A stretch of 10,621 nt of DNA from DASPGX01 sp035620375 (GCA_035620375.1 DASPGX010000007.1:1-10621), one strand, 5' to 3'; positions 1 to 5,510 are shown, counted from the stretch's first letter. A program made the numbers and translations. The notes: generated by a model not told the origin, from the letters alone.

Positions 1-783
1 GAGAACTGGCCGGGCATCAAACACACGACGGGCGTTGAACTTTCGGGCATGTTCGCCGACCACCTGCGGTCGTATGAACCGGACATCCTGGAGGGGGTGA
101 AGGTCTCCGGGATTACGCGCGGCGATGACGGTACCTTCACGGTTGCCTGCGACGACGGTTCCGCGCATCAGGCGGCCGCGGTGCTTATCGCCACCGGTCA
201 GCACCCGCGCGAGCTCGGCATTCCGGGCGAGAAGGAATACCGGAGCAAGGGCGTTTCTTACTGCACGACCTGCGACGGCCCGCTCTTCAAAGGAAAGGTC
301 ACGGCGACCGTCGGCGGGGGAAATTCCGCTCTGGAATCGGCGCTCATGCTTTCGGACATCGCGGAGAAGGTCTACGTCATCAACAAGAACCCGGCGTTCA
401 AGGGCGAAAAGACGCTCATGGACAAGCTGGAGAAAAGGGAAAACGTGGAGCTTATCTTTGAGGCGATGACGTCCGAAATCACGGGAGACGGCAAGTTCGC
501 GACGGGCCTGAAGTATACGGACAAGGCCGGAACGGAGCATGCGCTGGAGGTGAACGGCATTTTTGTGCATATCGGCAGCGTGCCCAATTCCACGATGGCG
601 CCCGAAGGAACGGCAAAGAACGAATTCGGCGAGATTCAGGTGAATACGCGCGGGGAGACGAATATTCCCGGTCTGTTTGCCGCGGGCGACGTGACCGGCT
701 TAGCGCACAAGCAGATTGTCATTGCGGCAGGACAGGCGTGTGCGGCGACGCTCTCGGCGGTTCAATATCTCAACTCTCGTTGA
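1..783 (+). CDS. trxB: Thioredoxin reductase / AhpF-like FAD-NAD(P)H disulfide oxidoreductase (5' truncated)
   Basis: The open frame runs in from the left edge, so the N-terminal FAD-binding part is missing; an internal ATG at 49 is not the real start. The visible 260 residues hold the redox pair CTTC followed by DGPLF (Cys codons 262-264 and 271-273), the NAD(P)H-binding GGGNSALES segment just after it, and the C-terminal FAD motif LFAAGDV near codons 670-690. The family passes electrons from NAD(P)H through FAD to a CxxC disulfide and on to thioredoxin or a peroxiredoxin partner in the cytoplasm. The order DGPLFKGK, GGGNSA, GIFVHIG, then KQIVIAAGQ resembles the C-terminal reductase part of AhpF more than classical TrxB. 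No thioredoxin-like domain is visible because the start is cut off. The stop is TGA. Family call is firm; TrxB versus AhpF-like is open. Confidence 0.93.
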   Translation, partial: ENWPGIKHTTGVELSGMFADHLRSYEPDILEGVKVSGITRGDDGTFTVACDDGSAHQAAAVLIATGQHPRELGIPGEKEYRSKGVSYCTTCDGPLFKGKVTATVGGGNSALESALMLSDIAEKVYVINKNPAFKGEKTLMDKLEKRENVELIFEAMTSEITGDGKFATGLKYTDKAGTEHALEVNGIFVHIGSVPNSTMAPEGTAKNEFGEIQVNTRGETNIPGLFAAGDVTGLAHKQIVIAAGQACAATLSAVQYLNSR

Positions 784-991
784 GTCTTCACGCGGGCGCC
801 ATCATGTGAGCGATGGCGGACCCGCCCTTCGGGTTCGCCCGATGCCTTCGTTGCCGCTCTGGTGCTCGTTCGCCGTATCATGAGTACGGCTCACTCCGCT
901 CCTCGCTCTGCGCCTCGGCCTCGGACGAACGTGAAGACCCACGTGGTCTTGTGCCGCAATTGGCGGTAGGGTGCTCATACACTAAAGAGAA
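784..991. other. Gene-free stretch with nested inverted repeats
   Basis: No convincing gene is seen here; overlapping frames on both strands are low-complexity and lack ribosome binding sites. The DNA is rich in inverted repeats. A 9-bp perfect pair (784-792 with 930-938) brackets most of the stretch. Inside are a 7-bp stem (797-803/812-818), a 5-bp stem (820-824/830-834) and a 6-bp stem (872-877/885-890). A 6-bp stem (934-939/945-950) shares bases with the outer pair, so the two could not form together. The minus strand around 890-930 is a GA-rich run of GAGC-like words, a pattern common in GC-rich intergenic DNA. It could be a structured 3' UTR of the reductase mRNA or a dispersed repeat. 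No U-tract terminator is visible for the plus strand. Confidence 0.5.
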
Positions 992-1025
992 AACGGGCGG
1001 GGTCCCGCATGGGAACCCGCCCGTT
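982..1025 (-). terminator. Rho-independent terminator of the PspC/GRDP operon
   Basis: On the minus strand, starting seven bases after the TAG stop of the GRDP-like gene, a 10-bp perfect stem (1016-1025 with 992-1001) is topped by a further TCCC/GGGA pairing and a GCAT loop. It is followed by a T-rich tract (TTTTCTCTTT). Position, stem strength and T tract fit an intrinsic terminator for the leftward operon. Confidence 0.85.
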
Positions 1026-1031
1026 GAAGTT

Positions 1032-1640
1032 CTATCCGCCGCCGCAGCCTCCCCCGCAGCCGCCGCCGCAGGAGGAACCGCACGAGGAGCCGCAGGATGA
1101 GCCGGAACTGCAGGACGCGCCGGATGAGCCGGCATCGCCCGTTCCTGCATCGCCGCCGGTGTCCGCAGGAGCGTCCGTGACGCCCGCCCCGGCCTTGGAC
1201 GAACTGCAGGCCGGCACGAACGGGACGACGTCCACCCCGCATCCGACGACCTCGCTGTACCGCGTGTCGGCGGAGCGTTCGCGGAGCGTCGGCGAGTTCG
1301 CCTGCATCTTTTTCGTCTTCTCGAACGCCTTCTTCTGCTTGCGCGTGCCGACCTTCAGGGTCGGGTCGTGATGGATGAACCTGCCGAAGACGGTCTGGCA
1401 GTCGGCCGCGTACTTGGGCGTGTTCAGGATGTGCGCGTGCCAGAACTCGTCCAGGTCCTCGGTCCACGGAACCACGGTCTCGCCGGGGTTCTCCGCGATG
1501 AGGATGAGGAACGCGCGGTACGCCTTCTCCGCGTCGTCCAGGCGGTTGCGGTTCCACCCGTGCTTCTCGGTCAGCTTGTCCCGGACGGATCCGAGATCCA
1601 GGTCCAGGATGCGTTGCAGGACTCTGCGGTCCAGCGACAT
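1032..1640 (-). CDS. GRDP-like protein with Cys-Gly ladder C-terminus
   Basis: A 202-aa protein. Residues 50-95 carry WTEDLDEFWHAHI, then YAADC, then FGRFIHHDP. This matches my memory of the 'glycine-rich domain-containing protein-like' family (PF07173), whose conserved core is a W/H-rich WHxHI..T..Y..DC...G...HH motif. The biochemical role of that family in bacteria is not known to me; the conserved His and Cys could bind metal. Residues 150-176 are a Gly/Ala/Asp/Ser linker. Residues 177-202 are a low-complexity tail with Cys at 183, 187, 191, 195 and 199, exactly every fourth residue, separated by GSS or GGG. No signal peptide or membrane segment is visible. The start is fixed by AAAGGAG six bases upstream. 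It lies 16 bases after the PspC gene, probably in one operon, and is followed by a strong terminator. Confidence 0.8.
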   Translation of the reverse strand: MSLDRRVLQRILDLDLGSVRDKLTEKHGWNRNRLDDAEKAYRAFLILIAENPGETVVPWTEDLDEFWHAHILNTPKYAADCQTVFGRFIHHDPTLKVGTRKQKKAFEKTKKMQANSPTLRERSADTRYSEVVGCGVDVVPFVPACSSSKAGAGVTDAPADTGGDAGTGDAGSSGASCSSGSSCGSSCGSSCGGGCGGGCGGG

Positions 1641-1656
1641 GCGGTGCTCCTTTCGG

Positions 1657-1884
1657 TTATCCGACCCTTCGTTCGAAATCTTCGGGCAGCCGGGACCATT
1701 CCGGCACGAACAGCCACAGCAGAACGTAGACCGATGCCACCACGCCGCCGCTGCCCATCGCGATGATTGTGACGATGAACTGGACGACCCAGGCGGGCAT
1801 TTCCAGGTAGTACGCGAGTCCGGTGCACACGCCGGCCGCCCATGCCGAGCGGCTGTTCGGTGCCCGGCGGAACTCTCTGCTCAT
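1657..1884 (-). CDS. PspC-domain small membrane protein
   Basis: A 75-aa protein spanning essentially one PspC domain. The N-terminal basic stretch is followed by AWAAGVCTGLAYYLEMP (residues 14-30), the typical GVCxGLAxYL signature. Two hydrophobic segments follow (about 32-43 and 47-60), the second ending in LLWLFVPEW, as in PspC proteins. PspC domains sit in the inner membrane and in model bacteria take part in envelope-stress (phage shock) signalling; short stand-alone versions are widespread and mostly uncharacterised. ATG is preceded by GAGGTG with five bases between. A near-consensus promoter lies upstream and the GRDP-like gene follows, so the two are likely co-transcribed. Involvement in envelope stress is inferred from the family only; no pspA or pspF neighbour is present. 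Confidence 0.88.
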   Translation of the reverse strand: MSREFRRAPNSRSAWAAGVCTGLAYYLEMPAWVVQFIVTIIAMGSGGVVASVYVLLWLFVPEWSRLPEDFERRVG

Positions 1885-1915
1885 GAATCCACCTCGATTG
1901 CTCGGGAACGGTCCG

Positions 1916-1944
1916 ATTATGATAATAATTTAATGCTAAGTCAA
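1916..1944 (-). promoter_or_regulatory. Sigma70-type promoter for the PspC/GRDP operon
   Basis: Read leftward, TTGACT (1944-1939), a 17-base spacer and CATAAT (1921-1916) form a five-of-six match at both boxes with optimal spacing. The predicted transcript starts near 1909, giving a leader of about 25 bases that contains the PspC ribosome binding site. It sits in an AT-rich island shared with the divergent rpiB promoter. Confidence 0.8.
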
Positions 1945-1967
1945 TTCACGGTAACGGCGCTCCGGCA

Positions 1968-2002
1968 TTCCGTAATTCCCGGATTTCATTTATCATTTCC
2001 GT
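1968..2002 (+). promoter_or_regulatory. Probable promoter for a leaderless rpiB mRNA
   Basis: TATCAT at 1991-1996 resembles a -10 box and has a weak TTCCGT 17 bases upstream (1968-1973). The A of the rpiB ATG is seven bases downstream of the -10, the expected transcription start distance, and there is no Shine-Dalgarno sequence. This predicts an mRNA beginning at or beside the start codon. The -35 is poor, so the call rests on the -10, the spacing and the missing ribosome binding site. Confidence 0.5.
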
Positions 2003-2446
2003 ATGATTTACCTTGCATCCGACCACCGCGGATTTGAACTGAAAACCCATATCAAGGAATGGCTCGTTGAGTGGGGCATGGAGTATGAGGACTGCGGTCC
2101 CGCTGAATACGATGCGCAGGACGACTATCCCGACTTCATCCGGTGCGCGGCCGAGAAAGTCGCGGCGAATCCGGAAAAGCACAAGGCAATCGTGCTGGGC
2201 GCATCCGGGCAGGGCGAGGCCATGGTCTGCAACCGGTTCACGGGAGTGCGTGCGGCGGTCTATTACGGCGGCACGCACGACATTCTCACGCTTTCCCGCG
2301 AGCACAACGACGCGAACATCCTTTCGCTGGGCGCCGCGTTCATCGACCATGACGACGTGAAGCGGTGCATTCAGCTCTGGCTGACGACGGATTTCACCAA
2401 TGAGGAGCGGCATGTCCGTCGGATAAAGAAGATAGACGAGAAATGA
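2003..2446 (+). CDS. rpiB: Ribose-5-phosphate isomerase B (RpiB/LacAB family)
   Basis: A 147-aa cytoplasmic enzyme of normal family length that interconverts ribose 5-phosphate and ribulose 5-phosphate in the pentose phosphate pathway. Landmarks are the N-terminal SDHRGFELK (residues 6-14, Asp7/His8), the phosphate-binding GASGQGEAMVCNR (66-78), GVRAAVYYG (81-89) and SREHNDANILSLGA (98-111, His101). In the E. coli-type enzyme the loop reads CGTGIG with a catalytic Cys. Here that Cys is replaced by Gly66, and Glu72 occupies the place of the catalytic Glu of the Mycobacterium tuberculosis enzyme (GSGNGE), so this is a Glu-type RpiB. The start has no ribosome binding site and may be leaderless. 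The stop overlaps the start of the next gene (ATGA), indicating translational coupling with the epimerase, which uses the ribulose 5-phosphate product. Confidence 0.92.
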   Translation: MIYLASDHRGFELKTHIKEWLVEWGMEYEDCGPAEYDAQDDYPDFIRCAAEKVAANPEKHKAIVLGASGQGEAMVCNRFTGVRAAVYYGGTHDILTLSREHNDANILSLGAAFIDHDDVKRCIQLWLTTDFTNEERHVRRIKKIDEK

Positions 2447-3084
2447 TTGACGTCATCCCTGCGGTTCTTCCCAGGACCGCGAAAGAATTCCGCGAGGCGG
2501 CGGAGCGGTTTGCGTCCGCGGGTGTGCACCGCGCGCATCTGGACATCTGCGACGGGAACTTCGTGCCGATGAAGACCATCGGGGGCTACAAGGAACTCCG
2601 CGGCCTCGGCGGTCCGCTCATGTGGGACGTGCACCTGATGGTCCGGCGTCCCGAAAAATCGCTCGGGCATTGGACCGGCATCCCCGCCGCGGACCGCCTC
2701 CTGTTCCATGTCGAGTCCACGGACCGGTTCGCTGATATTGCCGCCGCGGTCCGCTCAACCGGCAGGCGTGCGGGCGCCGCGGTGAATCCGGAAACGCCGT
2801 TGAGCGCGCTGGAGGACGTACGCGGATACGCGGACATCGTGCAGTTCATGACTGTCATCCCGGGTGCGCAGGGGCGCCAGTTTCTGCCGTGGGTGCTGGA
2901 GAACATCGCAAAGTTCCGCAGGGACTATCCGGACGTGCCGGTCGCCGTGGACGGCGGCGTCACGCCGGACACCGCGGGCGGATGCGTGCACGCGGGCGCG
3001 TCCATTCTGGTGAGCGGAAGCTTCGTACTCAAGAGTCCCGACATCGCGCGGGCAATGCAGGAGATTCAGGATAGTGTAGAATAG
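2443..3084 (+). CDS. rpe: Ribulose-phosphate 3-epimerase family protein
   Basis: A 213-aa TIM-barrel protein of usual family length; members interconvert ribulose 5-phosphate and xylulose 5-phosphate with a bound divalent metal. The key sites are visible: HLDICDGNFVP (residues 32-42, His32/Asp34 as metal ligands, Asp37), DVHLMV (62-67, His64), AAVNPETPL (112-120), MTVIPGAQGRQF (136-147) and AVDGGV (168-173, catalytic/metal Asp170). Departures from the canonical enzyme are PAVL for the N-terminal PSIL (Ser to Ala), Cys36 for the usual Met of the DVMDG motif, and PGAQGRQF for PGFGGQxF. Metal ligands are kept, so activity is likely, but a related pentulose or hexulose phosphate substrate cannot be excluded. 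It overlaps rpiB by four bases. Confidence 0.85.
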   Translation: MIDVIPAVLPRTAKEFREAAERFASAGVHRAHLDICDGNFVPMKTIGGYKELRGLGGPLMWDVHLMVRRPEKSLGHWTGIPAADRLLFHVESTDRFADIAAAVRSTGRRAGAAVNPETPLSALEDVRGYADIVQFMTVIPGAQGRQFLPWVLENIAKFRRDYPDVPVAVDGGVTPDTAGGCVHAGASILVSGSFVLKSPDIARAMQEIQDSVE

Positions 3085-3161
3085 AAGCAAGACAGCTTTT
3101 AGCTTTTAGCTGCTAGGAGGGATCAGCCTACAAGCTAAGACCTACAAGCTGAAATTTCGGC
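3085..3161 (+). repeat. Short word repeats between rpe and the PfkB gene
   Basis: This 77-base gap contains three tandem heptamers (AGCTTTT, AGCTTTT, AGCTGCT; 3094-3114), a TAGGAGGG ribosome-binding-like sequence at 3114-3121 with no start codon at a usable distance, and a direct repeat CCTACAAGCT at 3127-3136 and 3141-3150 separated by AAGA. The second copy is the left arm of the inverted repeat that reaches into the PfkB start codon. Such AGCT-word repeats differ sharply from the surrounding GC-rich coding DNA and look like a dispersed intergenic element or a slippage product. Confidence 0.7.
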
Positions 3162-3166
3162 TTGTA
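3143..3166 (+). promoter_or_regulatory. Inverted repeat containing the PfkB start codon
   Basis: TACAAGCTGAAA (3143-3154) is followed immediately by TTTCGGCTTGTA (3155-3166), its reverse complement except for one position that can pair as U-G in RNA. The TTG start codon is at 3162-3164, inside the right arm, so in the mRNA the start would be base-paired. The first copy of the direct repeat (3127-3136) could compete for the same arm and give an alternative fold. A translational control role is inferred only. Confidence 0.6.
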
Positions 3167-4142
3167 CGATATCGTCGCAATAGGGTCGGCAACCCAGGAC
3201 GTCTTCATGAGCACGTCCGGCTTGACCGTGCTCAAGGGCGAGCAGTTCGTCACGGGAGCGGGAATCTGCGTCCCGTTCGGTTCCAAGGTTGAAGTTTCAA
3301 AAATCGTGTTCGCGTCCGGCGGGGGCGGCACGAACGCCGCCGTGACGTTCGCGCGCCAGGGCCTGAAGACGGCATGCGTGGGTGTCATCGGGCAGGATGC
3401 CAACGGAAAGGCGCTTCTGGACGAACTGCGGCGTGAAGGCGTGGATGCCAAGTACTTCCAGGTTCACGACGACGACATCACCGCGTATTCGGTCATCCTC
3501 GTGTCCCGCTCGGGCGAGCGGACCATCCTGTCCTACAAGGGCGAGGGCCAGCACTGGCAGCAGGAGAAGATTCCCTTCAACCGGCTGAAAACGAAGTGGA
3601 TGTATCTTGATTCGCTCGGCGGGGACTGGGACATGCTGGAGCGTTCGGTGCACTGGGCCAGGGACAACGGCGTGAAACTGGCGACCAATCCCGGAGGCAA
3701 GGAGCTCGCCCACGGCCTGCAGAAGCTGCGTCCGCTTCTGGGGTATTTCCAGGTTGTCGCGATGAACCAGGAGGAGGCATCGCGGCTGACGGGCATCGCG
3801 TACGAGAAAACGGACGAGATTTTCCGCGCGATGGACGACGTCATCGGCGGGCTGTTCATCATGACCAAGGGGCACGGCGGAAGCATCGTCTCGGACGGCC
3901 GGAAGGTGTACGAGGCGGGCATCCCCGAACAGCGCGCCGTTGAGCGCACCGGAGCAGGGGACGCGTTCAATTCCGCATTCGTCGCCGAGTACTCGCGTTC
4001 GGGCGACATCGTACGGGCGATGCAGCTGGCGACGGCGAACGCCAGTTCGGTCGTCATGAAATACGGGGCCAAGGAGGGGATTCTGCACCGCGGTTCGCTC
4101 GGTCCGTGGGCGCCCGTCGGGGTATCGGTCAGAGATCTATAA
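3162..4142 (+). CDS. PfkB/ribokinase-family carbohydrate kinase
   Basis: A 326-aa kinase of the PfkB family, which phosphorylates sugars or nucleosides with ATP in the cytoplasm. Seen are the N-terminal strand MYDIVAIGSATQDVFM, the first PfkB signature region SGGGGTNAAVTFARQG (52-67), the NPGG segment (176-179), NQEEASRLTG (202-211), and the ATP/anion-hole signature RTGAGDAFNSAF (262-273) with catalytic base Asp267. The substrate cannot be read from sequence; next to rpiB and rpe, a ribose-like or phosphorylated sugar is plausible. An in-frame TGA at 3150 forces the start to be TTG 3162 or later. TTG is chosen because the next ATG, at residue 16, would remove the first core strand. No ribosome binding site lies at the right distance, and the start is inside an inverted repeat. 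Confidence 0.88.
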   Translation: MYDIVAIGSATQDVFMSTSGLTVLKGEQFVTGAGICVPFGSKVEVSKIVFASGGGGTNAAVTFARQGLKTACVGVIGQDANGKALLDELRREGVDAKYFQVHDDDITAYSVILVSRSGERTILSYKGEGQHWQQEKIPFNRLKTKWMYLDSLGGDWDMLERSVHWARDNGVKLATNPGGKELAHGLQKLRPLLGYFQVVAMNQEEASRLTGIAYEKTDEIFRAMDDVIGGLFIMTKGHGGSIVSDGRKVYEAGIPEQRAVERTGAGDAFNSAFVAEYSRSGDIVRAMQLATANASSVVMKYGAKEGILHRGSLGPWAPVGVSVRDL

Positions 4143-4202
4143 GAAGGGTGTAGCGTATAGTGAGTAGTGAATGAAGCGCCCCTCCGGAAGGAGGGGCGTC
4201 GG
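4143..4202. terminator. Hairpin between convergent genes, likely bidirectional terminator
   Basis: A 9-bp perfect stem CGCCCCTCC/GGAGGGGCG (4177-4185 with 4190-4198) with a GGAA loop lies between the TAA of the PfkB gene and the TAA of the M50 gene. On the minus strand it starts five bases after the M50 stop and is followed by CTTCATTC. Neither side has a strong T run, so termination is likely but perhaps weak. 4149-4170 is a short GTAGCGTATAGTGAGTAG word repeat. Confidence 0.6.
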
Positions 4203-4952
4203 TTACCGAAACAACTTCGTGATATCCGCGTACATCACGAAGAGGAACAGCAGGAACATCGCGACGGTGCTCAGGCCTGCGTACGTGTCCGCCGCGCCGG
4301 GCCACCGGGTCTTCAGGAGCGCGATGACCGTCCGGCCCGCATCCAACGGATAGAGCGGAAGCATGTTCATCAACGCGATGCTGACCGAAAGCACGCCCGA
4401 CAGCCAGAATGCCTGGACCAGCGAAAACGAGTGCTCGTTCAGAATCTGCACGATGCCCACCGGTCCGGCGACCTGTTCGGTCGGGTCCGGCGCCAGGAAC
4501 AAGGGACCCAGCAGGAGCGCGAGCAGGAACGGGCCGGCCGCAGGCACCAGATAGCGTCCGAAGGTCCGCGGGAGAATCGCGATGGCGGCGGACGCGATGA
4601 CCGTTCCGATTGCCAACGGGCGCCAGCTGCCGACGAGCAGGCACGTCGCCGTAATGCATGTCGCGCCGAAGACGATGTTCGCCCAGGGACCGCCGCCGTA
4701 GATGTCGGCCTGTTCGCGCCACGGCAACTTCTGCATGGCCTTGTCGTCGGTGGCGACGAATGCGCCGATGACGAGCGGGCTCACGGAGACGTCGGTCTCG
4801 CCGACACGGAACCGGAGCGTGAGGCCGGGAACCGGAATGCCGATACCGAACCTGCGGATGGGAAGCCCGTACCGGCGCATCCAGAACGCATGGGCAAGCT
4901 CGTGCAGGACGAGACTCAACAGCACGAGCCCTATCGCGAGAGCGAGATACAC
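4203..4952 (-). CDS. Site-2 protease family (M50) membrane zinc metallopeptidase
   Basis: Taken from a GTG at 4952, this is a 249-aa polytopic membrane protein. HELAH (residues 17-21) in the first hydrophobic segment is the zinc-binding HExxH. PLDAGR (202-207) near the C-terminal membrane segments is the second catalytic motif, with Asp204 as third ligand; the family usually has LDGGR, so one Gly is Ala. GPVGI (163-167) precedes it, as in many rhomboid-sized M50 proteins. Hydrophobic stretches lie at about 2-16, 93-108, 112-127, 135-153, 183-200 and 226-242; no PDZ or CBS domain is visible. Such proteases cut substrate transmembrane helices, often in envelope signalling. The GTG has GGAGG six bases upstream. 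An ATG at 5003 lacks a ribosome binding site and would lie upstream of the predicted transcription start. Confidence 0.87.
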   Translation of the reverse strand: MYLALAIGLVLLSLVLHELAHAFWMRRYGLPIRRFGIGIPVPGLTLRFRVGETDVSVSPLVIGAFVATDDKAMQKLPWREQADIYGGGPWANIVFGATCITATCLLVGSWRPLAIGTVIASAAIAILPRTFGRYLVPAAGPFLLALLLGPLFLAPDPTEQVAGPVGIVQILNEHSFSLVQAFWLSGVLSVSIALMNMLPLYPLDAGRTVIALLKTRWPGAADTYAGLSTVAMFLLFLFVMYADITKLFR

Positions 4953-5032
4953 GCACCACCTCCGGAAGAAAGGAACCTGCCTGCGGCTGGCAGGCGATGG
5001 CATAATTTGAATGAAAAAAGCGCCGATGTCAA
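4950..5032 (-). promoter_or_regulatory. Promoter and start-deciding ribosome binding site of the M50 gene
   Basis: Leftward, a perfect TTGACA (5032-5027) is followed after 16 bases by TCAAAT (5010-5005, four of six). The expected transcript start near 4998 excludes ATG 5003 as start codon and leaves a leader of about 45 bases. That leader ends with GGAGG (4963-4959), six bases before GTG 4952. Promoter and ribosome binding site therefore both point to the GTG start. Confidence 0.6.
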
Positions 5033-5045
5033 CGGCGCGGGAACG

Positions 5046-5145
5046 AAAAGACCCCACCACCCGGAGCGGACTCGCCGTCGGTCAGGCGCCCTTCGTACAG
5101 GCACCTCCGTTACGGGTCGTTGTCCGTTTCCGGAGCGGTGGGGTC
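5046..5145 (-). terminator. 3' closing helix and U tract of the structured RNA
   Basis: On the minus strand GACCCCACC (5145-5137) pairs perfectly with GGTGGGGTC (5058-5050), which is followed at once by TTTT (5049-5046). The helix encloses about 78 bases that can fold into smaller stems, including a G/U-containing 6-bp stem near 5083-5104. A large closed domain instead of a simple stem is unusual for an intrinsic terminator, so this may be both a terminal domain and the termination signal. It is separated from the M50 promoter by only 13 bases. Confidence 0.55.
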
Positions 5146-5474
5146 GGCTAATGGAACAAGGTACGCGCTACTGAAGAGTCTTCAACCGCATGTCCGCGTC
5201 TGGCTCCTTTCGGGTGCCCGTTGCCGTCGCGGCTCGGGGCGAAGCGAGAAGGGTCCGGCGGCCCCCGCCCAGGCGCCGCGGCACCGATGTGCCGGAGCGG
5301 GAGCGGGGGCGGCCGGAGGTACGACGAGGATCGGCGTAGGCCCGATAGCGCTGGGAAAGCGCGCCCGAACCGGGCTTGGCCGTGCAGGTTACCGCGCGGG
5401 TACGTCAGCAGGAACGTCTTGTGAATGCCGGCTGCGGGACCAGGGTCCCTCGGCCCGGAGGCCTATGCCAGCGT
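5046..5474 (-). ncRNA. Unrecognised structured RNA, about 430 nt
   Basis: The stretch is bounded by a near-consensus promoter at its right end (TTGACT-18-TATAAT) and a 9-bp helix followed by TTTTCG at its left end, giving a leftward transcript of about 430 nt. No credible ORF is seen on that strand. Hairpins are dense: 6-bp CGGCAC/GTGCCG with CGAT loop (5279-5294); an enclosing 8-bp stem (5261-5268/5303-5310) extended by 5 bp (5255-5259/5312-5316) past a G-G mismatch; 5330-5346; 5348-5362; 5363-5375; a GGGACC/GGTCCC stem near 5436-5449; and 5172-5184. The length suggested RNase P RNA or tmRNA, but I found neither the RNase P GAGGAAAGTCC and ACAGAA cores nor the tmRNA tRNA-like ends or tag ORF. 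It also lacks the SRP domain IV motif. The strand rests on promoter and terminator, since hairpins look alike on both strands. Confidence 0.6.
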
Positions 5475-5480
5475 GGGTTC

Positions 5481-5510
5481 ATTATACCACAAAAAACGGG
5501 ATAAAGTCAA
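5481..5510 (-). promoter_or_regulatory. Strong promoter of the structured RNA
   Basis: Leftward, TTGACT (5510-5505), 18 bases and TATAAT (5486-5481) with an upstream TGG extension form one of the best promoter matches in the window. The predicted first base is A at about 5474. There is no ribosome binding site or start codon suited to a downstream reading frame, so the promoter appears to serve an RNA. Confidence 0.78.

Noticed and set aside
1375..2037. Plus-strand open frame across the PspC/GRDP operon
   Set aside because: It lies opposite two genes with clear families, start sites, promoter and terminator, and its translation is Arg/Ser-rich shadow sequence.
5001..5006. CATAAT as a plus-strand -10 box
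   Set aside because: No gene follows on the plus strand and no -35 is present; the bases belong to the M50 promoter region on the other strand.
5046..5145. T-box riboswitch controlling the M50 gene
   Set aside because: GGGTGGTGGGGTC only superficially resembles the T-box GGGTGGNACCGCG antiterminator sequence, and the M50 gene has its own promoter after the U tract.
4167..5174. 335-codon plus-strand open frame opposite the M50 gene
   Set aside because: Highly charged, low-complexity antisense shadow; the minus strand has HELAH, PLDAGR, membrane helices and a ribosome binding site.
5046..5474. RNase P RNA or tmRNA identity for the structured RNA
   Set aside because: The GAGGAAAGTCC and ACAGAA cores of RNase P RNA, and the tRNA-like ends, T-arm and tag ORF of tmRNA, were looked for on both strands and not found.
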